From an uncultured Clostridia bacterium (GTDB taxonomy: Bacteria; Bacillota; Clostridia; Saccharofermentanales; Saccharofermentanaceae): 15,875 bases of DNA. Positions 5,590-12,041 of the stretch are shown one piece after another. The notes beneath the pieces were generated by a model. The model searched no databases, was not told the DNA's origin, and worked only from the letters and a program-made list of their open reading frames with translations. The stretch spans positions 1 through 15,875 of the forward strand of contig CALEFT010000044.1 of assembly GCA_937876985.1 (NCBI GenBank), written 5' to 3'. Position 1 is the stretch's first letter; each line of letters opens with the position of its first letter. The position numbers and the translations under genes were made by a program.

Positions 5590-5991
5590 TCAACTTCTAA
5601 ATGGCTTATTAAAAGAACCTATTTCTATCAAGTTTCCTTCTGGGTCTGCAATATAGCACGTTCTTTGTCCCCAAGGTTCTGTTTCAGGTGGTAATACGGA
5701 AGTCGCTCCTTTGCTTATGACCTTCTCATATTGCGCATCTACTTCTTCGAAAGTGTCAACATACAATGCAATTTCTGCATGGCCATTAAGCCCTTTTATG
5801 TATTCATATTTACGGCTTGTCATTTTCTCAAAGTCTTTTCTTCCATACAAGAGAAACAATGTATCATCCTTAATCAAATACACGTTTGATGTGTCTTCAT
5901 TTTCTTTGATTTCAAATCCCAGAACATCTCTATAAAAACGAATCATGTTAGCCATATTATCTACAAATAATCCAAATCCATCTAGTCTCAT
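5590..5991 (-). CDS. VOC-superfamily (glyoxalase/bleomycin-resistance fold) protein
   Basis: A 133-residue vicinal-oxygen-chelate protein built of two beta-alpha-beta-beta-beta units: MRLDGFGLFVDNMANMIRFY with RDVLGFEI at the N terminus, and HAEIALYVDTFEEVDAQYEK then CYIADPEGNLIEIGSF at the C terminus. His71 and Glu123 are in positions that usually bind a divalent metal. The ADPEGNLIEI ending is the classic family signature. Members act as glyoxalases, dioxygenases, fosfomycin-type transferases or antibiotic-binding proteins, and sequence alone does not decide which. GGAGG lies seven bases before the start. It begins only 15 bases after the MBL gene stop, so the two are very probably cotranscribed. 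Confidence 0.88.
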   Translation of the reverse strand: MRLDGFGLFVDNMANMIRFYRDVLGFEIKENEDTSNVYLIKDDTLFLLYGRKDFEKMTSRKYEYIKGLNGHAEIALYVDTFEEVDAQYEKVISKGATSVLPPETEPWGQRTCYIADPEGNLIEIGSFNKPFRS

Positions 5992-6006
5992 TTTTGTTCC
6001 TCCATG

Positions 6007-6597
6007 CTATTCATCACAATTTTTCTCGTTTGCATGAGCATAATAAATCATCTTCGGATTATGACTCATGACAAGCTCCCAGTCTTCTTTCAGTATAGCA
6101 TTTTCCTCGTATGCATTTAAGTATTCGATTGGTTCCAAATCTCCTACGAAGCATAGACCATTATCTAGTATCAAGGATACACTGTCCTTACTATGACTTG
6201 GTGTAGAAATAATCTCTCCGAAGATACCCATGCCTTCAAGAAATTCACGACTTTCCTCGCTGCTAATAACGGTTATAGACTCTTCGTCAATAGGTTCATA
6301 TTCAAGTCTCTTGTCTCTTCTAAAAATCTCGTCAGAATAATGAATACTTGTTCGTTGTGTATCAATTACAAGAAGCTTAATTCCCTGCTTAATTAGCTTA
6401 CTAACTAGACCAATGTGATCTGGATGATAATGTGTAGCTAGAATATAAGAGATATCACTTACTTTAATATCATGCTGCTTTATCGCTTTATAAAACGCTT
6501 GCAAAGTTCCAGCATAATCTGTATCGACAAGCAAATAATTACTTTCTCCACGAATTAGAAAGGTATTTGTATTTCCATATTTTAATTTGATTTCCAT
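6007..6597 (-). CDS. MBL-fold (metallo-beta-lactamase superfamily) hydrolase
   Basis: A 196-residue metallohydrolase. The metal site is intact: THYHPDH (His56, His58, Asp60, His61), a further His134 in STPSHSKDSVSL, Asp152 in FVGDLEP, and a late His187 in YYAHANEK. The SHSKDSV and GDLEP elements place it with general MBL-fold hydrolases (glyoxalase II, lactonase or related) rather than true beta-lactamases. The protein is shorter than typical glyoxalase II and has no C-terminal domain. A GAGAAGG site lies very close to the ATG. It is the first gene of the left array, 38 bases downstream of the DUF3592-like gene, with no terminator visible between them, and leads into the VOC gene. Confidence 0.88.
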   Translation of the reverse strand: MEIKLKYGNTNTFLIRGESNYLLVDTDYAGTLQAFYKAIKQHDIKVSDISYILATHYHPDHIGLVSKLIKQGIKLLVIDTQRTSIHYSDEIFRRDKRLEYEPIDEESITVISSEESREFLEGMGIFGEIISTPSHSKDSVSLILDNGLCFVGDLEPIEYLNAYEENAILKEDWELVMSHNPKMIYYAHANEKNCDE

Positions 6598-6635
6598 ACC
6601 TTCTCATGACCTCGTAGATAAATGAATTGTACTAA

Positions 6636-7376
6636 TCAGCCATTAATAAAAAGACATGCAACTATCAATGCAACAATACCTACAAATATTGTTCCTATGA
6701 GAATCTTGCCTGCTTTTCGAGCTTTGTTAGCGGTAGGGTCAAAAATTATGCTAGGATTCTCTGGCAAAACCCAGATTTCTCTTTCTTCGCCGATTCTAGC
6801 ATAACCCCTGTTGGCATAAGCGCTCTCACAGCTACGATAAACCTTGCCATTATATGTGTACTCGAAGACGGACCTTCTTGTACGAGAATCGCTAGAAGAG
6901 CGGTCAACCGATATGCATTTTGCATTAACACACTCTGTTAGATTCTTCTTCGCAACAGACTCGCAATAGAAAGGATATGCGCCTAGTCCTACGCCAAATA
7001 CGAATACTAAGGATAAGCCAATTACTTCATCAGTAGCAAGTGGCACATCTGGAAACATACCAAAAACAACTACGCATGCCACGCAGAAAACAATAGCAAT
7101 CACAGCCATAATAGCAATAAACTTGAATAGTCCGCGTCTAAAAGGTGAAGGTCCCGAATTACCATTAGCAAAGGTGTTAATTCTAAGTCTGTTTACGCCA
7201 TCTGCGTTTATGTTGCTTGCATCGCCCATCGATATGTGATCATCATCTACTTCAAGTCCGAGCGAATAAATATCGTTCGAATCAAGGTTTTCTACTCCGC
7301 CCTCTTGAAGCTTGCGAATCAATTCCGGGTCCTCAATCTTAATTGTAAAAGGGTTCTCATTTCTGTTCTCATCCAT
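6636..7376 (-). CDS. DUF3592-like membrane protein
   Basis: A 246-residue membrane protein of unknown function. Residues 1-80 are hydrophilic and acidic, with Asn-rich spacing. Predicted membrane segments are about 85-108, 118-137 and 224-244. The loop between segments two and three (about 145-215) has the pattern of a DUF3592-type domain: ECVNAKCISVDRSS, a FEYTYNGKVYRS strand pair, then a GEEREIWVLPENPSIIFDP strand. The family is common in Bacillota and actinobacteria, but its role is not established. AGGAGG precedes the start, and a consensus promoter lies about 85 bases upstream. It is the last gene with backbone-like composition before the AT-rich array. Confidence 0.7.
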   Translation of the reverse strand: MDENRNENPFTIKIEDPELIRKLQEGGVENLDSNDIYSLGLEVDDDHISMGDASNINADGVNRLRINTFANGNSGPSPFRRGLFKFIAIMAVIAIVFCVACVVVFGMFPDVPLATDEVIGLSLVFVFGVGLGAYPFYCESVAKKNLTECVNAKCISVDRSSSDSRTRRSVFEYTYNGKVYRSCESAYANRGYARIGEEREIWVLPENPSIIFDPTANKARKAGKILIGTIFVGIVALIVACLFING

Positions 7377-7461
7377 TTTATATCATCCTCCTAGTCGATT
7401 CGCGTATGCATTTCTTGAGCAAATTTTCTAGTTAACAAATTTCCAACGAATCGCCTCAACA

Positions 7462-7490
7462 AATATAGCAATAACAGTGCTTCATGTCAA
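7462..7490 (-). promoter_or_regulatory. Consensus promoter of the DUF3592-like gene
   Basis: On the minus strand the -35 box is a perfect TTGACA (7490-7485), the spacer is exactly 17 bases, and the -10 box is TATATT (7467-7462) with a TGC extension. It lies just after the cls stop codon and starts a transcript with a leader of about 80 bases before the gene at 7376. Confidence 0.85.
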
Positions 7491-7504
7491 TTTGAGATAA
7501 CAAA

Positions 7505-9100
7505 TTAGAACAGTGGTGCTAGTAGTTTTAGCACGTAATCAAAAAACCTCTTGTAAGGCTTTCTCTTAATGTATTTCTCTGTGCAATCAAGGCTCTCGCT
7601 CCATAGCGACTCAAAGTCTTGCTTCATATCCGTCACCGCATCACAATTAGCGAACAACACTGCGTCCTCGAAATGCAAATACAAGCTTCTATAATCGAGA
7701 TTTATCGTTCCACAAACCGCATATGTGTCGTCGCAAACACATTGCTTGGCATGATTGAAGCCTGGTGTGTAATGGTAGATTTTTACACCGCCTTGCGCCA
7801 GAATTGATGCATATGAGCGAGTAACTCGATAGATTATCTTCTTGTCTGGAATTGCCGGAATGAGAATTCTAACATCCACGCCACGCGCCGCTGCAAGAGT
7901 AAGAGCGCGAATCATCTCGTCGTCAACAATCAAATATGGTGAACTGAACCACAAATAATCGCTAGCCGAACCGATAATGTTCATGTAAACGTTCTCGCCA
8001 GTAAGCGTCTCGTCTATCGGCGTATCAGCAAACGGCAAGATAAGCGACGGTTCACTTCTATCCTCGCTATCTGCTTTAATCTCTCTATCTAGATCAACAT
8101 CTGGATTTGGCGGCGTAATAAATTCCTTCTCCTTGTCAGAAAGCGCCTGTCCCATGCTATTCCAACTCTCTAGAAAAGTAATCGTCAAATTCTTCACGCA
8201 CTCGCCACGAAGTCTAACTGCAGTATCCTTCCAGTAGCCGTAAGGCTTAACAATATTGAAATACTCGTCCGCCAAATTAAAACCGCCAGTATATCCAATT
8301 CGTCCATCTATAACCGCAATCTTACGGTGATCGCGGTTGTTCATGAGCACATTTGCCATCGGCACTATCGGATTAAAAATCTTGCACTCGACACCAATCG
8401 ACGTCATCTTCTTCACAAAATCTCTATTAATAAAACCAATCGAGCCAATCTCGTCGTACAGAATTCTAACTGTCACGCCTTCCTTGGTCTTCTTCGCCAG
8501 AATCTCCTCCATACGCCTGAAGGACTTCGCGTTCTCAATCGCATAGTATTCCAAAAGCACAAAACTCTGCGCCTCGAGAATATCCTCTAGCATCTGTTCA
8601 TAGCACTCGCTTGCACTCGAATAATACGTGATGTCATTTCCATCCTGCGCCAAATATGGCGTAAACCCAGCCTGCTCATAGACATATCTCGCCTGGTTCG
8701 CCATCTGCCTACCGTAGCGGCTTTCCTCCAGCTTTCTTATCGTGCGCGACCCATCTGGCAGCATCTTAAGCAAATCCTCATATGTCTTCAGATGCGTGCG
8801 TATCTGCCATTTGTTATATGAAGAGTGACCTGTCAGGAAGTACAAAATAAGTCCAAACATAGGCACAATCAGAATCAGAATTATCCACGGAAGCTTAAAG
8901 GCAGAATTCGTATTCCTCGCGAAAAGCGCCAACACCACCAACACAGCAATTACTGACACTACACCCGATAGCCACTTATACTGTGACTCAAAGACGAGCA
9001 TCAATAATACGGACCACGCGATTTGCACAAGAATAGCAAGCGCAGCTATGACTGCTCTTCTAATACCGTTTCGCTTTTTCTCTTGTTTGATTACTTCCAT
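7505..9100 (-). CDS. cls: Cardiolipin synthase (phospholipase D superfamily)
   Basis: A 531-residue membrane enzyme that joins two phosphatidylglycerol molecules into cardiolipin and glycerol. Both HKD catalytic motifs are intact: HRKIAVID (His258, Lys260, Asp265) followed by GRIGYTGGFNLADEY, and HAKQCVCD (His450, Lys452, Asp457) followed by GTINLDYRSLYLHFE. The N terminus has three hydrophobic segments (about 16-37, 43-62 and 69-90), ending in the GLILYFLTG typical of bacterial Cls. Length is normal to slightly long. AGAAGGG precedes the ATG. It begins 17 bases after the alpha/beta hydrolase stop, so the two share an operon concerned with membrane lipids. Confidence 0.95.
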   Translation of the reverse strand: MEVIKQEKKRNGIRRAVIAALAILVQIAWSVLLMLVFESQYKWLSGVVSVIAVLVVLALFARNTNSAFKLPWIILILIVPMFGLILYFLTGHSSYNKWQIRTHLKTYEDLLKMLPDGSRTIRKLEESRYGRQMANQARYVYEQAGFTPYLAQDGNDITYYSSASECYEQMLEDILEAQSFVLLEYYAIENAKSFRRMEEILAKKTKEGVTVRILYDEIGSIGFINRDFVKKMTSIGVECKIFNPIVPMANVLMNNRDHRKIAVIDGRIGYTGGFNLADEYFNIVKPYGYWKDTAVRLRGECVKNLTITFLESWNSMGQALSDKEKEFITPPNPDVDLDREIKADSEDRSEPSLILPFADTPIDETLTGENVYMNIIGSASDYLWFSSPYLIVDDEMIRALTLAAARGVDVRILIPAIPDKKIIYRVTRSYASILAQGGVKIYHYTPGFNHAKQCVCDDTYAVCGTINLDYRSLYLHFEDAVLFANCDAVTDMKQDFESLWSESLDCTEKYIKRKPYKRFFDYVLKLLAPLF

Positions 9101-9117
9101 TTAACCCTTCTGTTTCT

Positions 9118-10116
9118 CTACTTCTTGTTTAACCAACTAATTACGTCCGCGAAATATTTCTTTCTGCACTTCTCGTGCTGAAGCTCATGTCTTGCTTCCG
9201 GATACTCAATCTCGGTCACATCGACTGCCCGTTCGCGTAGCTTCTTGGCAAGGTCATGTGGCCCCTTACCATAGTCACCGACAGGATCTTCTAGGCCGTA
9301 TGTGATGAGGACTCTTTTCGAGCAGATGTCATCAAAGCAAGCCTTGGATTGCATGCGACGCATAAGCTTAAACATATCCCTGAAGCCAGCGTTCGTGAAC
9401 AAGAACGCGCCCCATGGATCAGCAACATATTCTTTGGTCTTGAGCTCATCCGAAGTAGTCCAATCGAACTCCGTCTTAGGATTGTCAATGCGCCTATGGT
9501 ATGCACCGAACGCAATTTTGCCGACTAGCTTACCGGGCGTCCTCTTGTTGCCAAATAGCGATGCCGTATTTGCCAAGAAAATGCCAAAATCAATTATCAC
9601 AATCTTGCCAGCAGTCGCCGAGAAAATAAAGCCATCGTAATTTACAGAATACCTGATATCCGAATAAATACAACGCGCAATAAACGAACCCATGCTATGA
9701 CCATACAAATACATAGGTATATCGCGATCTTCTTCGGCACAATTCTTAAGAAGGTGCTCCCTACCAAGCCTTCCCATCGTCGCAACATCCTCGAGCAAGA
9801 CCTGCCACGTATCGCGACTTTCTCCTAGAAAGCCAAGCTTTGCACCACTATCCTTATTTGCTTCATATGTCTCACCGTGACCAGGCATATCCATTCCGCA
9901 GACATGGTAGCCAGCCTCGTTTAATTCCTTAATCATCTCATCATAACGACAGAAATATTCTGCCATTCCATGACAAATTTGCACGATGCCCTTCGCCTTC
10001 TTGCCGCCATCAAGCTTAGCTGGTACAACAAAACCAGCTATCCTCGTATCGTCTGAAGAAATGAAACTAATTCTCTTTAGCCCATCAATCTCTTGCGGTG
10101 CAATTCTCGTATCCAT
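9118..10116 (-). CDS. Alpha/beta hydrolase, monoacylglycerol-lipase/S33 type
   Basis: A 332-residue serine hydrolase. The oxyanion loop is ICHGMAEYFCRYDEM (about 47-61), followed by GMDMPGHGET. The nucleophile elbow is LYGHSMGSF with Ser141. The acid is Asp277 in YGLEDPVG and the base is His310 in YPEARHELQHE. The HGMAEH-like and GHGxS-like elements point to the monoacylglycerol lipase/lysophospholipase branch (Hydrolase_4), though the true substrate could be another ester. No signal peptide is seen, so it acts in the cytosol or at the inner face of the membrane. GAGG precedes the ATG. It is followed directly by cls, suggesting joint lipid remodelling. Confidence 0.88.
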   Translation of the reverse strand: MDTRIAPQEIDGLKRISFISSDDTRIAGFVVPAKLDGGKKAKGIVQICHGMAEYFCRYDEMIKELNEAGYHVCGMDMPGHGETYEANKDSGAKLGFLGESRDTWQVLLEDVATMGRLGREHLLKNCAEEDRDIPMYLYGHSMGSFIARCIYSDIRYSVNYDGFIFSATAGKIVIIDFGIFLANTASLFGNKRTPGKLVGKIAFGAYHRRIDNPKTEFDWTTSDELKTKEYVADPWGAFLFTNAGFRDMFKLMRRMQSKACFDDICSKRVLITYGLEDPVGDYGKGPHDLAKKLRERAVDVTEIEYPEARHELQHEKCRKKYFADVISWLNKK

Positions 10117-10138
10117 GATTATCCTCTTCGTTCCCTCT

Positions 10139-10167
10139 TACGCGCAGTACGCGTAGCCTCTAGTATA
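10139..10167 (-). promoter_or_regulatory. Extended -10 promoter and start-site palindrome of the hydrolase-cls operon
   Basis: The minus strand has TGCTATACT: -10 box TATACT at 10167-10162 with a TGC extension. No good -35 box is seen. Right after it is an inverted repeat, TACGCG/CGCGTA with a 5-base centre (10155-10139), at the expected transcription start. That palindrome could be an operator or a 5' mRNA hairpin. The rest of the 10117-10365 spacer contains only short imperfect palindromes. Confidence 0.5.
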
Positions 10168-10296
10168 GCAAGCAGAATTCTTACTAATCCCATTCTACAC
10201 AAATAGCTTTCAAAACGCTCGCCTTAATTGTGGCTAACCTTCGGTTATTAAAACTATTGGAAAAATTAGACCAATTGAACTATTCAAGCAAAGTCA

Positions 10297-10330
10297 AATC
10301 AAAACGACGACCTCGTAATAGATCGCCGTC
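10297..10330 (-). terminator. Probable intrinsic terminator after the YugP-like gene
   Basis: On the minus strand ACGGCGA (10329-10323) pairs with TCGTCGT (10310-10304) with one mismatch, followed by TTTTGATTT. It begins about 36 bases after the stop codon at 10366. Confidence 0.55.
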
Positions 10331-10365
10331 TCGAACTTTTACCAAAACCTGTTTTTTCCGAAAGT

Positions 10366-11043
10366 TTATCTTCTTGATCTAACTCTAGATACCAAGCGCA
10401 AAAGCGTAATCGCAGACGAAGCTAGTGCTGCCACATAAGTGTTTCCAGCAGCCTTGAGAACCTTCTTGCAGTCACCATAGTTTTCCTCAGAAACTAGCTG
10501 CAATTCCTCAATTACCTTCATCGCACGCTTGCTCGCATCAAGCTCGACTGGAACCATAATCAAATAGAACAAGAACGCGAATCCATAGACAGCAATTCCC
10601 AAATACATTAGAAGGAATCCAATCGGCGGAATCACCATCAAAAGCATGCCTATCGCAGAAAGCCATACACCAGCATTCGAACAAAAGCCCGCTACCGGCG
10701 CCAAAAACTGTCTTACTCTATAAAACCACACATTCTCGCTATCCTGTATCGCATGTCCACACTCGTGTGCCGCAACAGCAATCGCCGCCACAGACGAACT
10801 GCCATACACGCTCTCCGACAAATAAATCTTGCCCTCCTTAGGCGAATATGCGTCCGTCAAAACACCAGAAGTCCTCGAGAAAACCACTCCATAAACATCC
10901 TTGTGCCTCAAAATCCTCTCGCCAGCATCCTCAGCGCTTAGTCCAGAACCACTGCTCACCTCTGAATACTTCGCGAACTGCTTCTTCACATTAGAGCTAG
11001 CAAACAAACTCCAAATCAAAATAGCAATAGCAATTAATACCAT
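10366..11043 (-). CDS. YugP-type membrane zinc metallopeptidase
   Basis: A 225-residue membrane protein of the YugP/Zn-dependent protease family, common in Bacillota. The N terminus is a membrane segment (MVLIAIAILIWSLFA). Residues 30-85 match the conserved GLSAEDAGERILR and YSPKEGKIYLSESVY blocks. The metal site is HECGH (His93, Glu94, His97), and Glu167 in VPVELDAS is a likely third ligand. Two more hydrophobic segments lie at about 125-165, and another possible one at about 203-218. The start is supported by GGAGG ten bases upstream and by the membrane segment. The usual family N terminus is a few residues longer. Its target is unknown. It is divergently oriented to the nuclease lipoprotein gene. 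Confidence 0.9.
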   Translation of the reverse strand: MVLIAIAILIWSLFASSNVKKQFAKYSEVSSGSGLSAEDAGERILRHKDVYGVVFSRTSGVLTDAYSPKEGKIYLSESVYGSSSVAAIAVAAHECGHAIQDSENVWFYRVRQFLAPVAGFCSNAGVWLSAIGMLLMVIPPIGFLLMYLGIAVYGFAFLFYLIMVPVELDASKRAMKVIEELQLVSEENYGDCKKVLKAAGNTYVAALASSAITLLRLVSRVRSRR

Positions 11044-11090
11044 TTTCAGTTTTCCTCCATTCTTATTTCTAATACGCCTTATCCGTCTCC

Positions 11091-11099
11091 ACTATATCA
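11091..11099 (-). promoter_or_regulatory. Extended -10 promoter of the YugP-like gene
   Basis: The minus strand reads TGATATAGT (TGA plus TATAGT, 11099-11091). No convincing -35 box lies at the right distance. It is about 48 bases before the start codon at 11043, in the divergent intergenic space. Confidence 0.45.
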
Positions 11100-11137
11100 C
11101 TTGCACCCCTTCTTTGCTAGCCAAAACCTCTTTCGCG

Positions 11138-11146
11138 TGATATTAT
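11138..11146 (+). promoter_or_regulatory. Extended -10 promoter of the SNase lipoprotein gene
   Basis: TGATATTAT on the plus strand (TGA plus TATTAT), about 43 bases before the start codon at 11189. The -35 region is weak. It faces away from the YugP-like gene promoter about 40 bases away. Confidence 0.45.
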
Positions 11147-11188
11147 TCTCCTCGAAAAGCAACACTTAAAAAACCAAGGAGAAGTCCC

Positions 11189-11884
11189 ATGAAGAAATCC
11201 ACTCGTTTTCTTATTGCTATCCTATCTACTCTTAGTCTACTTCCACTATGCTCATGTGACCTAGTATTCGAGCTACTTGAGGAAGAAGATATAATCGTCG
11301 TAGACGACGCCTACGGCGAAGAAGACTACGATTCCGATGAAGGCTTCTATGTCGAAGAAGATCTCTCCTACGACGACTCTTACGACGACTCCTATATCGA
11401 TGAAGACTTCGAAGAAATCGACGAAATTGAAGAATCTGACGATGAACAATACATAGATTCTGACGTTCCTTTTATCGAAGACCGCTTTGCTGACGCTGAG
11501 CTAGAAGGCCCATATGAATTTGAGCGCGTCGTTGATGGCGACACCATCATCTGCTATATCGACGATGTAAGAACTCGCGTCCGCATGATTGGTATCAATA
11601 CACCAGAATCTGTTGCCGAGGAAGAATGGCGTAACACAGAAGAAGGTGTCGAGGTTTCTAATTATGTGAAGGGGCTTTTCGATGAGGTCGAAGAGGTCTA
11701 CTTAGAATTCGATGTAGAGCGCCTAGACCAGTACGAGCGCACACTCGCCTACGTATACATTGAAGACGAGAACGGAACTCTCTACATGGTAAACGCACAC
11801 ATAGTCGAGATGGGCTACTGCGAACTCATGTTCTACTACCCTAACGACCGTTACGAGGACTTGTTCGAAGAATTGCTACCTTAA
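11189..11884 (+). CDS. Acidic lipoprotein with a thermonuclease (SNase) domain
   Basis: A 231-residue predicted lipoprotein. Residues 1-22 form a signal peptide (MKKSTRF, then a hydrophobic stretch), with Cys23 in LPLCSCD as the likely lipidated residue. Residues 27-105 are extremely acidic, rich in Asp, Glu, Tyr and Ser, with YDDSYDDSY repeats. The SNase domain follows (about 108-231): VVDGDTI (Asp116, Asp118), RMIGINTPE (Arg132, Asn137, Glu140) and LDQYERTLAYVY (Arg184). These match the catalytic Arg35, Glu43 and Arg87 of staphylococcal nuclease; Asn137 replaces the metal ligand Asp40. The chain stops soon after YYPNDRYEDLFEE, lacking the last helix usual in the family. GGAG precedes the ATG. 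It would work outside the cell as a Ca-dependent nuclease, if active. Confidence 0.85.
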   Translation: MKKSTRFLIAILSTLSLLPLCSCDLVFELLEEEDIIVVDDAYGEEDYDSDEGFYVEEDLSYDDSYDDSYIDEDFEEIDEIEESDDEQYIDSDVPFIEDRFADAELEGPYEFERVVDGDTIICYIDDVRTRVRMIGINTPESVAEEEWRNTEEGVEVSNYVKGLFDEVEEVYLEFDVERLDQYERTLAYVYIEDENGTLYMVNAHIVEMGYCELMFYYPNDRYEDLFEELLP

Positions 11885-11938
11885 CGAAGTCCATTTGTAT
11901 TCGCCAAACTATATAACAAATACTTTCAAATACATAAA

Positions 11939-11972
11939 AATACCCGTTCAACATATAAGTCGAACGGGTATT
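11939..11972. terminator. Bidirectional hairpin terminator between SNase and pgk-tpi
   Basis: Perfect 11-bp inverted repeat: AATACCCGTTC (11939-11949) and GAACGGGTATT (11962-11972), with a 12-base loop. On the minus strand it is followed by TTTTT, ending the pgk-tpi transcript. On the plus strand it lies 55 bases after the SNase stop and is followed by a weaker T-rich stretch. Two genes converge here. Confidence 0.85.
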
Positions 11973-12041
11973 AATTGTTTGTCTTTATTAGCCAAAGCTA
12001 TATGCCAGCGGCAAGTGTCGCGATTAGCCTTTTGCTTTTGC

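Noticed and set aside
11885..11938. Lost C-terminal SNase sequence after the stop codon
   Set aside because: None of the forward frames downstream of the stop restores the expected final helix, so a recent frameshift is not supported.
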